From: Denitrovibrio acetiphilus DSM 12809
Lineage (GTDB): Bacteria > Chrysiogenota > Deferribacteres > Deferribacterales > Geovibrionaceae
DNA length: 64,000 nucleotides
Assembly (NCBI RefSeq): GCF_000025725.1
Contig: NC_013943.1
Span: 1,302,001-1,366,000, forward strand
Direction: 5' to 3'
Under the pieces are notes generated by a model that was not told the origin of the DNA, ran no database searches, and was given only the letters and a program-made list of their open reading frames with translations. Both the position numbers and the translations under genes were made by a program. Positions 8,641 through 18,940 of this stretch are shown here, piece after piece (the stretch's first letter is position 1; each line of letters begins with the position of its first letter).

Positions 8641-8728
8641 GTCATTGCGAACGCAGTGAAGCAATCTAAGAAGTTTTGCAGTGTTTCATGATGTCAGATT
8701 GCTTTGTCACGCTGTTCCTCGCAATGAC
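8641..8728. repeat. Palindromic intergenic repeat (REP/MITE-like hairpin)
   Basis: The left arm 8641-8667 (GTCATTGCGAACG...GCAATCT) and right arm 8696-8728 (AGATTGC...GCAATGAC) are imperfect complements around a loop of about 28 bases. A third fragment, GTCATTGCG, recurs at 8739-8747. The right arm is shared with 639-673. It sits between convergent genes, so it may also help stop transcription from both sides. It has no coding capacity, and I see no target-site duplication. Confidence 0.7.
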
Positions 8729-8758
8729 AAGTATGGGCGTCATTGCGTACGGCAGGTT

Positions 8759-9700
8759 TTAAAGGTCTTCTGCGTTGAGGATAGTTGTGCGGTTTCTCCC
8801 TTCTGACTTGCTGATATAAAGAGCCTTATCTGCTATGTTCACCATGTACTCAACATCTCTGTAGCTTTTACTGTATTCAGTAACACCTGCGCTAAATGTA
8901 ACTTTAAAACAAACTGTTTCACTGGAAAATATAGTATTATTAAGTTTTTCGCGTATCCTGTCCAAAACGACTACAGCATCCGTAATATCTGTTTCTGTGA
9001 AGATAATCGCAAATTCTTCACCACCGTATCTGGCTGCTATATCGGTGTTTCGTACTGTTTCTTTGATGATATTTGCGAATGCTTTCAGAACTTCATCGCC
9101 TTTGACATGCCCGTATTGGTCATTAACACGCTTGAAAAAATCGAGATCAAGTATGGCTATGGTAAAGCAGTTATTGTATCTTTCAGAGCGAACCATTTCA
9201 TCTTTCAGTTTATCTTTGAAATAAGAATGGTTAAATAGCATTGTTAATCCGTCTTTCTTCGCCATCTGTTCAAGGAATTCGTTTTGCTCGAGAACGTTTG
9301 TGGAAGCAAAAGCTAGTTCGAAAATGGTGGATTCCATCTCTTCATTCTTTTTTTCAAGTTCGATTGTAAGCTCTTTATGTTTTAAGAGGGCATTAAACCT
9401 TATTGTAATCTCATTAACAGGATCACTTTTCAATGTGAATGTAAAATAGTGTTCTTTGGAAAGTTCAAGAAGAAGATTGTCGTGGCATATGTCTGAAATA
9501 AATATAAAAAAGTTTTCAGTAGAGAGTATTTCGTTTAGAGTTTCTTTAGTGCAGTCTTCCATCACTTCGTAAAGGATGACCTCGCGGCTCATAGACACGA
9601 GATCATCCGTATTGACGAATTCTACATTTTCGAAGAGTGACTCAATGTGTTTTTGAGCATCTTCAGTTTTAATTCTTGCGTAGATCTTTTCTTTAATCAA
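8759..9700 (-). CDS. GGDEF diguanylate cyclase
   Basis: A 313-residue protein. The C-terminal 160 residues are a GGDEF domain with the active-site motif RYGGEEF and, five residues before it, an inhibitory-site type RNTD (R-x-x-D), so product inhibition by c-di-GMP is possible. The N-terminal 115 residues are alpha/beta and may be a degenerate receiver or partner-binding domain; I cannot name it. A helical linker (residues about 110-140, Lys/Glu-rich) joins the two. No membrane segment is visible, so it should be cytosolic. It overlaps the end of lysS by 8 bases, so it is expressed from the lysS transcript. Its expected product is c-di-GMP from two GTP. Confidence 0.9.
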   Translation of the reverse strand: MIKEKIYARIKTEDAQKHIESLFENVEFVNTDDLVSMSREVILYEVMEDCTKETLNEILSTENFFIFISDICHDNLLLELSKEHYFTFTLKSDPVNEITIRFNALLKHKELTIELEKKNEEMESTIFELAFASTNVLEQNEFLEQMAKKDGLTMLFNHSYFKDKLKDEMVRSERYNNCFTIAILDLDFFKRVNDQYGHVKGDEVLKAFANIIKETVRNTDIAARYGGEEFAIIFTETDITDAVVVLDRIREKLNNTIFSSETVCFKVTFSAGVTEYSKSYRDVEYMVNIADKALYISKSEGRNRTTILNAEDL

Positions 9701-11162
9701 TATCTTCCGGCCTCATATGCGGAAACAGTAGTACGTCTCTGATGGACTGGCTGTCTGTGAACAGTATAACGAGTCTGTCTATGCCAAGTCCGGCGCCTGC
9801 TGTTGGCGGGAGACCATATTCAAGTGCTCTGATGTAGTCTGTGTCCATCATCTGAGCTTCTTCGTCTCCGGCTTCTTTAGCAGCAACCTGTTTTTCAAAG
9901 CGTTCCTTCTGGTCCATTGGGTCATTTAGCTCGTTAAAGCCGTTGGCTAGTTCAAAGCCACCCATGAAAAGCTCGAACCTTTCTGTTGTTTCAGGGTCGT
10001 CAGCTTTTGATTTCGCAAGTGGTGAAACTTCTTTCGGATAATCTATTATGAAGGTCGGGTTGAACAGTTCGTGTTCACACAGCTCTTCAAATATCTCCAT
10101 GATTATTTTACCTTTTCCCCAGCTATTATCAACATGAATACCTGCTTTTTTTGCAGCTGCCTCTGCGGACGCCCTGTCCTTAAGCATTTCGGGGGTGATG
10201 TCAGTCATGGAGCAGATGGCGTCATGCATAGTCATTCTTGCCCACGGGCGTTTAAGGTTCATCTCTTTTTCTTTGTATGTTAGTTTCTCTTTTCCGTTTA
10301 GAGATACTGCTATACCGCAGATCATTTCTTCTATCATGTCCATAAGCCCGTGATAGTCGTTATAAGCGTTGTACCACTCAACCATTGTAAATTCAGGGTT
10401 GTGTCGTGTAGATAGTCCTTCGTTACGGAAGTTTCTGTTAAGCTCGAATATGCGCTCAAAACCGCCTATAACGAGTCTTTTCAGATAGAGTTCAGGTGCG
10501 ATACGCAGAAAAAGGGGCATATCGAGAGCATTGTGATGTGTTTCAAAGGGTTTTGCCGTTGCGCCGCCTACGATAGGGTGCATCATAGGGGTCTCAACTT
10601 CGAGGAAGTCCCTGCCTATGAAAAACTCGCGAACTTTCTGAATGATTAAGCTTCTTTTGCGGAATGTCTCTTTCACTTCATCATTTACTATGAGGTCAAC
10701 GTAACGCTGGCGGTATCTTGTTTCTACATCTTTGAGCCCATGCCATTTCTCAGGCAAGTCACGCAGGGCTTTTGTCAGCATTTTGTATTGTTTTGCGCAG
10801 ATAGTCAGCTCATCTGTTTTGGTTTTGAACAGAAATCCCTTAATGCCTATTATGTCGCCGACATCTGAAGTTTTGAAAATTGCGTGATCCTCGTCAGAGA
10901 TTTCACCTTTTTTAACGTAGACCTGTACGCTGCCTGTGCGGTCTTTGATAGTCATGAATGCAGTTTTACCAAACTCCCGCATTGCCATGATACGCCCTGC
11001 GACGTCGAAGATGACAGTTTGCTCAGGCAGGTTTTCTTTTTCAACATTCTTATATTTTTCAACGACATCAATGATATCGTGCTCAACTTTATGAAAGTTT
11101 ACATAGGGTTGTTGGTTTTGTTCTTTAATCTTTTCCAGTTTGTCCAGACGATGTTGTTCCAT
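9693..11162 (-). CDS. lysS: Lysyl-tRNA synthetase, class II
   Basis: A 489-residue class II LysRS that charges tRNA-Lys. An OB-fold anticodon domain comes first (residues about 50-150), then the catalytic core with motif 2 (NRNFRNEG) and motif 3 (GAGLGIDRLVILF), the usual C-terminal end of the family. Length is normal. The promoter at 11206-11234 serves it, and the diguanylate cyclase gene overlaps its 3' end. Confidence 0.97.
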   Translation of the reverse strand: MEQHRLDKLEKIKEQNQQPYVNFHKVEHDIIDVVEKYKNVEKENLPEQTVIFDVAGRIMAMREFGKTAFMTIKDRTGSVQVYVKKGEISDEDHAIFKTSDVGDIIGIKGFLFKTKTDELTICAKQYKMLTKALRDLPEKWHGLKDVETRYRQRYVDLIVNDEVKETFRKRSLIIQKVREFFIGRDFLEVETPMMHPIVGGATAKPFETHHNALDMPLFLRIAPELYLKRLVIGGFERIFELNRNFRNEGLSTRHNPEFTMVEWYNAYNDYHGLMDMIEEMICGIAVSLNGKEKLTYKEKEMNLKRPWARMTMHDAICSMTDITPEMLKDRASAEAAAKKAGIHVDNSWGKGKIIMEIFEELCEHELFNPTFIIDYPKEVSPLAKSKADDPETTERFELFMGGFELANGFNELNDPMDQKERFEKQVAAKEAGDEEAQMMDTDYIRALEYGLPPTAGAGLGIDRLVILFTDSQSIRDVLLFPHMRPEDID

Positions 11163-11205
11163 TTAAATTATTAACTCCAGTTTTCTGATTATATTTGTTT
11201 GACTT

Positions 11206-11234
11206 GTTATACAAAAAACTTTAATCTATTACAA
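11206..11234 (-). promoter_or_regulatory. Candidate sigma-70 promoter for lysS
   Basis: On the minus strand TTGTAA (11234-11229), 17 bases and TATAAC (11211-11206; five of six). The transcript would start near 11199, about 37 bases before the ATG. The rest of the divergent gap to mreB shows no equally good plus-strand promoter. Confidence 0.5.
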
Positions 11235-11297
11235 TAAATAAATTCCTTCCGGTACAATGTGTTAGTTTCTCTTGCTTTATTACAATTTGTAGACTAA

Positions 11298-12362
<1,065 letters not shown>

Positions 12363-12375
12363 TAACTCCGGACAT

Positions 12376-13167
12376 ATGAAGTCCTGGAAGAAGATAGCAA
12401 TAACATTTTTCGTTTTGCTGGTGCTGATAGTGCTGCAAGCGAGAAACCCAAATATAAAAGGTCCTTTCAGAGGTATTCTGGGGAACTTTATCAATCCGTT
12501 TGTGTATTATACAGATAAGGCAATCGGTGGTGTCGGCGGCATATGGGACGGCTATATCAATCTGGTAAGTGTTCATAAAGCAAATGAAAACCTGCGTAAA
12601 GAGAATGGTGAGCTTAAGCTGGACAACTCTTTGCTTCAGGAAAAAGTTGCAGAATACGAACGTCTGAAAAAACTTCTGAAATTCCGTGAATTCTCAAAGC
12701 TTGACTCTATTGCCTGCAATGTCATAGGACGTAACATCAAAGGTTACCTGAAATATGCCATTATCGATAGAGGTACTGAGGATGGCGTAAGGCGGAAAGA
12801 TCCGGTCATTAGCTACAGCGGTCTTGTGGGGATGGTTACAGAGGTCTACAGCGATACTGCAAAAGTTGAAGTTGTACTTAACCCTGGCAGCAATGTCTCC
12901 GTTATGAACAGCAGAACGAGGACTGTAGGGATTGTCCGTGGTGATGGACGTGGTGCTATGGCTGTTGACTTTTATGACAGACTTGATGACGTCAAGGAGA
13001 ATGATGTCATGATAACTTCTGGGCTGGGCGGTGTTTACCCAAAGGGGATTATCGTCGGGCAGGTTGATCAGGTGGAAAATATCGAAGTAGGTCTTTTTCG
13101 TAACCTGACTCTTAAATCGAATGTAGATTTTTATAAACTGGAAAATGTTCTGGTTGTGGGGAAATGA
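12376..13167 (+). CDS. mreC: Rod-shape determining protein MreC
   Basis: A 263-residue bitopic protein: one N-terminal membrane segment (residues about 7-22), a periplasmic coiled coil (about 70-105, with regular Glu/Leu heptads), then the beta-barrel domains of the MreC family, including the 'YSGLVGMVTEV' and 'ITSGLGGVYPKGIIVGQV' segments. MreC links MreB filaments with the PBP2-RodA synthase. It follows mreB after 13 bases and overlaps mreD by the ATGA arrangement. Confidence 0.93.
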   Translation: MKSWKKIAITFFVLLVLIVLQARNPNIKGPFRGILGNFINPFVYYTDKAIGGVGGIWDGYINLVSVHKANENLRKENGELKLDNSLLQEKVAEYERLKKLLKFREFSKLDSIACNVIGRNIKGYLKYAIIDRGTEDGVRRKDPVISYSGLVGMVTEVYSDTAKVEVVLNPGSNVSVMNSRTRTVGIVRGDGRGAMAVDFYDRLDDVKENDVMITSGLGGVYPKGIIVGQVDQVENIEVGLFRNLTLKSNVDFYKLENVLVVGK

Positions 13168-13640
13168 TAGAACGCATCATAAACAAATATACCTTTATTA
13201 TTTTTGCATTGCTTACACTACACATATTCACTGTTGTAGTTAATGGCATTTTTTCTTACTTCGATTTTATCCTGATTCTCTTTATCCTTACTATGGATTT
13301 TGGTAATGAAGACAATTTTATATTACTGTCAATAATATTCGGCTTTTTTGCTGATTTCACAAGGGATGCTTTCTACGGTCCCGGAGTTATACTTTTTATG
13401 CTTTTTTATCTCGTAAGGTTTCGCACAGATGTTATTATGGATATGACTAAAGTTTATTACAGGCTTCTTATGTTTTCGTCAGTATCATTTATTTACTGTA
13501 TGTTTAATCTGCTTATTACTGAATACTCTTTTGAAACGGCACTTCCCATTGCTGTTCTGCGCACGATAATAAATGTTTCGTTGGTTTTTGTTATACACTA
13601 TTTCTTTAAGGGGTTTGGTTGTGCTTTTAAAAACTCTTAA
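13164..13640 (+). CDS. mreD: Rod-shape determining protein MreD
   Basis: A 158-residue, very hydrophobic protein with about five membrane segments, the size and position expected of MreD. Sequence conservation in this family is low, so the call rests on topology, the 'GFFADFTRDAFYGPG' segment resembling the MreD consensus, and its place between mreC and mrdA. It overlaps mreC by 4 bases and mrdA by 20. Confidence 0.85.
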   Translation: MIERIINKYTFIIFALLTLHIFTVVVNGIFSYFDFILILFILTMDFGNEDNFILLSIIFGFFADFTRDAFYGPGVILFMLFYLVRFRTDVIMDMTKVYYRLLMFSSVSFIYCMFNLLITEYSFETALPIAVLRTIINVSLVFVIHYFFKGFGCAFKNS

Positions 13641-15447
13641 AGACGATGTACTGGAGTATATAAAAAAACGTACAATCGTATTTTACTCAATATTAATGAT
13701 CTTTATGATAATTCTCGGTGTGCGTATGGCCTATATGCAGGTCGTTGGGTTTGAGAAATATAAAAGACTTTCAGAAAATAACCGCATACGTCTCATGCGT
13801 ATCAAAGCAGACAGAGGATTTATAAAGGATACTAAGGGGCGGCTTATCGTTAAGAATACCCCTAGCTACGAACTTGATGTGGTTAAAGAAGATGTTAAAG
13901 ATATCGACAGCCTGCTCGATAAGCTGAATGAAGTTGTCCCTATAGATAAAACATTTGCAAAAAAACAGATAAAAAAATCCTACCTCTATGAACCTGCAAT
14001 GATTCAGAGGGGACTTACCTTTAAACAGGTTTCAAAAGTTCTCGAAAATTCAGCAGATTTTCACGGTGTTGAAATAGGTCTCGAATCAGTTCGAAGCTAT
14101 CAGAATAATGAAGCTTTCAGTCACATACTCGGCTATATGTCGGAAGTAAATGAAAATGACATACAAAAAAAGGACAGTTATTCGAGCGGAGATATGATAG
14201 GCAAGACGGGGCTTGAGAAAGTGTACGAAAATGTCCTGCGAGGCGAAGATGGCGCCAGACAGGTTGAGGTAGACTCTTATGGTCGTATCCTTGAGGTTCT
14301 GTCTGAAAAACAGTCTATCCCCGGTAAGAATATTGCTCTTACAATAGATTCTGATCTTCAGAATTTTACACATAAGCTTATGAAAAATAGAAAAGGTACT
14401 GTTATAGTTATGGATATTGATAATTTCAATATACTTACTATGTACTCAGCTCCATCTTACAATCTTATGTCTTTTACCCCATTTGCAAAATCAAATGACA
14501 GACTTGATATTATCAGAAATGCTGACAAACCCCTTCTGAACAGAGCTATCGAAGGGAGTTACCCGCCAGGTTCTGTATTTAAAATACTTACTGCTGTTGT
14601 GGCTCTGATGGAAGAGAAGATAACACCGGATACAATATTCAACTGTCCCGGCGAGTTTCAGTACGGCAACTTTAAATATAGATGCTGGAAGAGGGGAGGG
14701 CATGGAAACCTTGACCTTGTGCATGCTCTGGAGCAGTCGTGCGATGTTTATTTTTATAACGTCGGTCTTCTTACCGGAATTGACCCCATTACTAAATATG
14801 CAAACCTCTTCTCTCTTGGAAGAAAGACAGGGATAAACCTCCCTAACGAAAAATCAGGGTTTTTCCCAAGCCGTGAGTGGAAGAAGAAATCGAAGAATGA
14901 ACCATGGTATCCCGGTGAGACCATCATCACGTCAATAGGTCAGGGGTATATGGCGACTACGCCGTTGCAGATTGCCGTTATGCTGTCTGGTATCTTTAAT
15001 GGTGGAAAAGTATATGCACCTAATCTTGTTAAGTATATAGAGGACGCCGATACAGGTGTTCAGGTGATGCAGGAGCCGAACCTTTTAAGAGAGGTTCACT
15101 TAAGCGAAGAAGCTGTAAGCACTGCTCTTGAAGGTATGAGGCTTGTTGTCCACGGAAAACGCGCTACAGGTTACAGGGCTTTAGTGAAAGGCGTAACAAT
15201 TGGTGGTAAAACAGGTACTGCTCAAGTGGTCAGTCTTAAACACACGGAAGAGATGGACAATGATGATATTCCGGAGAATCTCCGTGACCACTCGTGGTTT
15301 GGTTCAGTTTTTCCTGTGTCAGACCCAAAATACGTTGCTGTTGCACTGATAGAGCACGGCGGTTCGGGAAGCAAAGGCGCAGCGCCCATTATTGGTGCTG
15401 TTATAAATAAAATGGCGGATTTAGGATATGTTTGGCGTCAACCTTGA
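13621..15447 (+). CDS. mrdA: Penicillin-binding protein 2 (elongation transpeptidase)
   Basis: A 608-residue class B PBP that cross-links peptidoglycan in the elongation complex. It has one N-terminal membrane anchor, a pedestal or dimerisation domain, and the transpeptidase with the catalytic Ser-x-x-Lys (SVFK, Ser318) and the KTGTA motif near residue 530; SCD near residue 375 corresponds to the SxN position. I put the start at GTG 13621, preceded by AAGGGG, rather than at an upstream codon inside mreD. Partner of RodA, which overlaps its 3' end by 20 bases. Confidence 0.94.
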   Translation: MLLKTLKDDVLEYIKKRTIVFYSILMIFMIILGVRMAYMQVVGFEKYKRLSENNRIRLMRIKADRGFIKDTKGRLIVKNTPSYELDVVKEDVKDIDSLLDKLNEVVPIDKTFAKKQIKKSYLYEPAMIQRGLTFKQVSKVLENSADFHGVEIGLESVRSYQNNEAFSHILGYMSEVNENDIQKKDSYSSGDMIGKTGLEKVYENVLRGEDGARQVEVDSYGRILEVLSEKQSIPGKNIALTIDSDLQNFTHKLMKNRKGTVIVMDIDNFNILTMYSAPSYNLMSFTPFAKSNDRLDIIRNADKPLLNRAIEGSYPPGSVFKILTAVVALMEEKITPDTIFNCPGEFQYGNFKYRCWKRGGHGNLDLVHALEQSCDVYFYNVGLLTGIDPITKYANLFSLGRKTGINLPNEKSGFFPSREWKKKSKNEPWYPGETIITSIGQGYMATTPLQIAVMLSGIFNGGKVYAPNLVKYIEDADTGVQVMQEPNLLREVHLSEEAVSTALEGMRLVVHGKRATGYRALVKGVTIGGKTGTAQVVSLKHTEEMDNDDIPENLRDHSWFGSVFPVSDPKYVAVALIEHGGSGSKGAAPIIGAVINKMADLGYVWRQP

Positions 15448-16549
15448 TAGAAAGCATCTGGAAAATTTTGATTTTTTGCTCTTTCTCGCAATGCTGCTGA
15501 TAACGGTCATTGGGGTTGTAGCCATATACAGCGCAGGGTATGATCCTGTGACTGCATCGGTGAAAACTTATTATGTTAAACAGATTTACTGGCTTGTCCT
15601 AGGTTATATGATGTTCTTTTTTTTCAGCACGCTGGGGCATAAGAAACTTGTTAAGTATGCATATGTTATATATATCATCGGAATTTTGGTTCTGCTGGCT
15701 GTGCTTGTGTCCGGACATGTCGGTATGGGCGCCAGAAGGTGGATATCTGTCGCCGGGCTTCGTGTGCAGCCGTCAGAGTTTTTTAAATTTGTGTGGGTGA
15801 TTTTTCTTGCGAGGATTTATGTAGAGATAGGGTGCAACAAGTATGGAATGCTTGGTATTATAAAAAAGTTTGTATGGGTGATTCCCCCCTTTGCTCTTGT
15901 ATTCCTCCAGCCAGACCTCGGAACAGCGGGTACATTTCTTGTTATCTGGGGTATGCTGCTGTTGGTGATGGGGATAAAGCGAATGACACTTATGGTGATT
16001 GTCGTCAGTATGATTCTTGCGGCTCCTGTTCTCTGGTCTCAGATGAAGCCTTATCAGCAGAAGAGGGTTATAACCTTTATCAATCCTGAAAAAGATCCTT
16101 TTGGTTCCGGTTATCACGTTATACAGTCAAAGATTGCCATTGGCTCAGGTGGTATCACGGGGAAGGGGTTTCTGCAAGGGACACAGTCTCATCTGAAGTT
16201 CATTCCGGAGAGGCACACAGACTTTATTTTTTCTGTTATCGCAGAAGAATCTGGTCTTGTTGGTTCTCTGGTGATTATTTCTCTTTTCATGTTTCTGCTT
16301 TTCCGTATAATGCTCATCTCATTGAACGCCAAAGAACCGACCGGCAAATTGATATGTCTCGGTGTTAGTGGATTTATCTTCTTCCAGTTTTATGTGAATC
16401 TGGCGATGACAGCAGGGATGATGCCTGTTGTAGGAATCCCTATGCCTCTGGTCAGCTATGGTGGATCGTCACTGCTGACATTTATGTCTATGCTGGGGCT
16501 TGTTAATGGTGTTGCAATGAGGAGATTTGACGACCCTGGTGATAATTAA
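15428..16549 (+). CDS. rodA: RodA, SEDS peptidoglycan glycosyltransferase
   Basis: A 373-residue polytopic SEDS protein with about ten membrane segments. It polymerises lipid II into glycan strands with PBP2. Family features: 'GARRWISVAGLRVQPSEFFK' in the first half, 'QPDLGTA' with the conserved Asp, the large loop ending 'ERHTDFIFSVIAEE', and 'GMMPVVGIPMPLVSYGGSS' near the C-terminus. ATG 15428 is just inside the end of mrdA. Its stop abuts the start of the next gene. Confidence 0.95.
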   Translation: MFGVNLDRKHLENFDFLLFLAMLLITVIGVVAIYSAGYDPVTASVKTYYVKQIYWLVLGYMMFFFFSTLGHKKLVKYAYVIYIIGILVLLAVLVSGHVGMGARRWISVAGLRVQPSEFFKFVWVIFLARIYVEIGCNKYGMLGIIKKFVWVIPPFALVFLQPDLGTAGTFLVIWGMLLLVMGIKRMTLMVIVVSMILAAPVLWSQMKPYQQKRVITFINPEKDPFGSGYHVIQSKIAIGSGGITGKGFLQGTQSHLKFIPERHTDFIFSVIAEESGLVGSLVIISLFMFLLFRIMLISLNAKEPTGKLICLGVSGFIFFQFYVNLAMTAGMMPVVGIPMPLVSYGGSSLLTFMSMLGLVNGVAMRRFDDPGDN

Positions 16550-18940
16550 ATGAAAGATTACAAAAGACTTCTGGAGGTCAGTAAGCCTGCCAGATACATA
16601 AATGGGGAGATTAACTCTTTCCATAAGACTCATGAAGGCAGAACAACTTTCTGTCTGGTGTTTCCTGATATTTATGAAGTTGGCATAAGCCATATCGGCT
16701 ATAAGATGCTTTATGAGAGACTGAACAGACTGGATACTGTTGCTTGTGAGCGTTTTTTCACCCCGTGGGTGGACGCAATAGATAAATTCGGCAGCGAAAT
16801 GTTTGTCAGCCTTGAGTCATCTACAAACCTGCGCAGTTTCGACATCGTCGGGTTCAGTATTCAGTACGAGCTGTCATATACAAACATGCTTCTGACGCTT
16901 CAGCAGTCAAACATACCGCTGCGTTCAAAAGACAGAACTGAAGATGATCCTATAATCCTCGCCGGCGGACCCTGCGTTGTTAATCCTATGCCTATTGCAC
17001 CGTTTATGGATGTATTTTTTGTAGGTGAATCCGAAATTACTCTGCCGGAAGCTGTGGACAGACTCCATCAGATGAAAAATGAGGGCGCAGGGCGCAGGGA
17101 GCTTCTTGAGTATCTTAATTCGCTCCCATATACTTACGTGCCGGAGATAGATCCGGATAAGCATGTTGTGCGCTCAATATACACTGGTTTTTCGCAGGAT
17201 ACTACCATAGAAAAGCTTATAGTTCCCACTATTCCTGCTGTTCAGGACAGGGTGGCTGTTGAGATTTCAAGGGGATGTACTCGTGGATGCCGTTTTTGTC
17301 AGGCAGGGGTCATCTACCGTCCGAACCGTGAAAGGAGTGTGGACAACATTGCCTGCGATGCACTTACCCAGCTTTCAAATACCGGATATCTTGAGACATC
17401 GCTTCTTTCCCTCTCAGCCTCAGATTACAGCCGTCTGGAAGAACTTCTGGTTACAATGGTTAAACTGACCAGCAGCAGAAAAGTTTCCCTCTCGCTCCCA
17501 TCTATACGTGCTGACAGGATTAAAGAATTTATGTTCCGGGAACTTTCCAAAGTCAGAAAAAGCGGTTTTACCATTGCTCCCGAAGCAGGTTCCCAACGTA
17601 TGCGTGATGCCATCAATAAAGGGCTTACTGAAGAATCCATTCTCAATGCTGTTGAGAAAGCTTCTGATGCAGGCTGGAATGGTGCTAAACTCTATTTCAT
17701 GATAGGGCTCCCGGGTGAGACAATGGAAGATGTACTTGCCATTGCAGAGCTTGCCAGAAAAGCGAAAATGCTCCGAAAGGGGCGGTTTAATATAAAAGTG
17801 TCGGTTTCTAACTTCGTACCGAAGTCCCATACCCCTTATCAGTGGTTCGGGCAGAACAGCGGTGACGACTTTTTTAACAAAAAGAAAGAACTGAAAGAAG
17901 TGATGAAAAAGTATAAGATACCGTGTTCTTTTCACGGTATCCGTGCATCAGTCCTTGAGGGCGTTTTTTCAAGAGGTTCGGTTGAGCTGGCAGACGTCAT
18001 AGAGGAAGCTCTGCTTAACGGAGCCAGATATGATGCGTGGAGTGAACATTTTAGCTATGACATATGGGAAGCTGCCCTAAGCAAGTTCGGATATAAAGAT
18101 GCTGATTTTGCTGAGAGGATATTCGGAAAAGATGAAAAGCTCCCTTGGGATAATATCGATGTAGGCGTCAGGAAAGAGTTTCTTTGGCGTGAGTATGAAA
18201 GGTCTGAACAGCTGATTGCAACACATGACTGTACAAACGGCAACTGCTCCGAATGCGGCGTTTGTGATTTTGAAACTGTAAAGAATGAATTTTCTTTACC
18301 TGCATCAATTAATACTGATACTGCTCCGGCAGAAAGTGACGTGTTTGAAAGATATGCCCTTGTTTTCAGTAAGGTAGATCGTATGAGCCTTTTGTCTGCT
18401 ATTGAGACACAGAGACTATTCACACACGTTCTGACACTGGCAGATATCGGACTGAAATTTTCAGCAGGGTTTAATCCCCAGCCGAAGCTGAGTTATGTTC
18501 AGGCGGCATCTTCCGGACTGGAAGGGTACAATGAAGTTGTACTTTTTGAGTCTGCTCCTATCGAAGATATCAATAAGCTTCTGGAAAAGATAAATAGCTT
18601 TATGCCGCCAGGTGTAAATGTCCGTTCTATCAATAAATTTACAATACACCCAAAGAAATTTGATACTTATATCAGGTTAACTTTTAGAGAGGATCTTTTC
18701 TCTTTGTTCCGTGATAAGTATCTGAAAGGTGAGGCGTTTTATAAAAAACTAAACAAGAAAGGTGACGAGAAGGTGCTTAATGCTGCATCTTTCGTTGTTA
18801 GCCTTGGCGATAAGGATGTTGTTCTGAAGACTGAAACAACAGGTAATTTTAACTGTTACGAATTTTTTGAAAGCCTTGGCTATCACCGTGCTGATATTAA
18901 TATGAAAAGACTTAATACATTTCTTCTGGAGAGGGTCTGA
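16550..18940 (+). CDS. Radical SAM protein (TIGR03960-like) fused to DUF2344
   Basis: A 796-residue two-part protein. Residues about 1-590 are a B12-binding-like/radical SAM enzyme of the TIGR03960 type, with the cluster motif CTRGCRFC (Cys-x3-Cys-x2-Cys) near residue 243 and 'GLPGETMEDV' further on. Residues about 600-796 resemble DUF2344 (TIGR03936), beginning 'RYALVFSKVDRMSLLSAIET'. The fused arrangement is common in several phyla, and the substrate is not known; a role in RNA or cofactor modification is only a guess. A small Cys cluster (CTNGNCSECGVC) lies between the domains. It abuts rodA and the next gene. Confidence 0.88.
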   Translation: MKDYKRLLEVSKPARYINGEINSFHKTHEGRTTFCLVFPDIYEVGISHIGYKMLYERLNRLDTVACERFFTPWVDAIDKFGSEMFVSLESSTNLRSFDIVGFSIQYELSYTNMLLTLQQSNIPLRSKDRTEDDPIILAGGPCVVNPMPIAPFMDVFFVGESEITLPEAVDRLHQMKNEGAGRRELLEYLNSLPYTYVPEIDPDKHVVRSIYTGFSQDTTIEKLIVPTIPAVQDRVAVEISRGCTRGCRFCQAGVIYRPNRERSVDNIACDALTQLSNTGYLETSLLSLSASDYSRLEELLVTMVKLTSSRKVSLSLPSIRADRIKEFMFRELSKVRKSGFTIAPEAGSQRMRDAINKGLTEESILNAVEKASDAGWNGAKLYFMIGLPGETMEDVLAIAELARKAKMLRKGRFNIKVSVSNFVPKSHTPYQWFGQNSGDDFFNKKKELKEVMKKYKIPCSFHGIRASVLEGVFSRGSVELADVIEEALLNGARYDAWSEHFSYDIWEAALSKFGYKDADFAERIFGKDEKLPWDNIDVGVRKEFLWREYERSEQLIATHDCTNGNCSECGVCDFETVKNEFSLPASINTDTAPAESDVFERYALVFSKVDRMSLLSAIETQRLFTHVLTLADIGLKFSAGFNPQPKLSYVQAASSGLEGYNEVVLFESAPIEDINKLLEKINSFMPPGVNVRSINKFTIHPKKFDTYIRLTFREDLFSLFRDKYLKGEAFYKKLNKKGDEKVLNAASFVVSLGDKDVVLKTETTGNFNCYEFFESLGYHRADINMKRLNTFLLERV

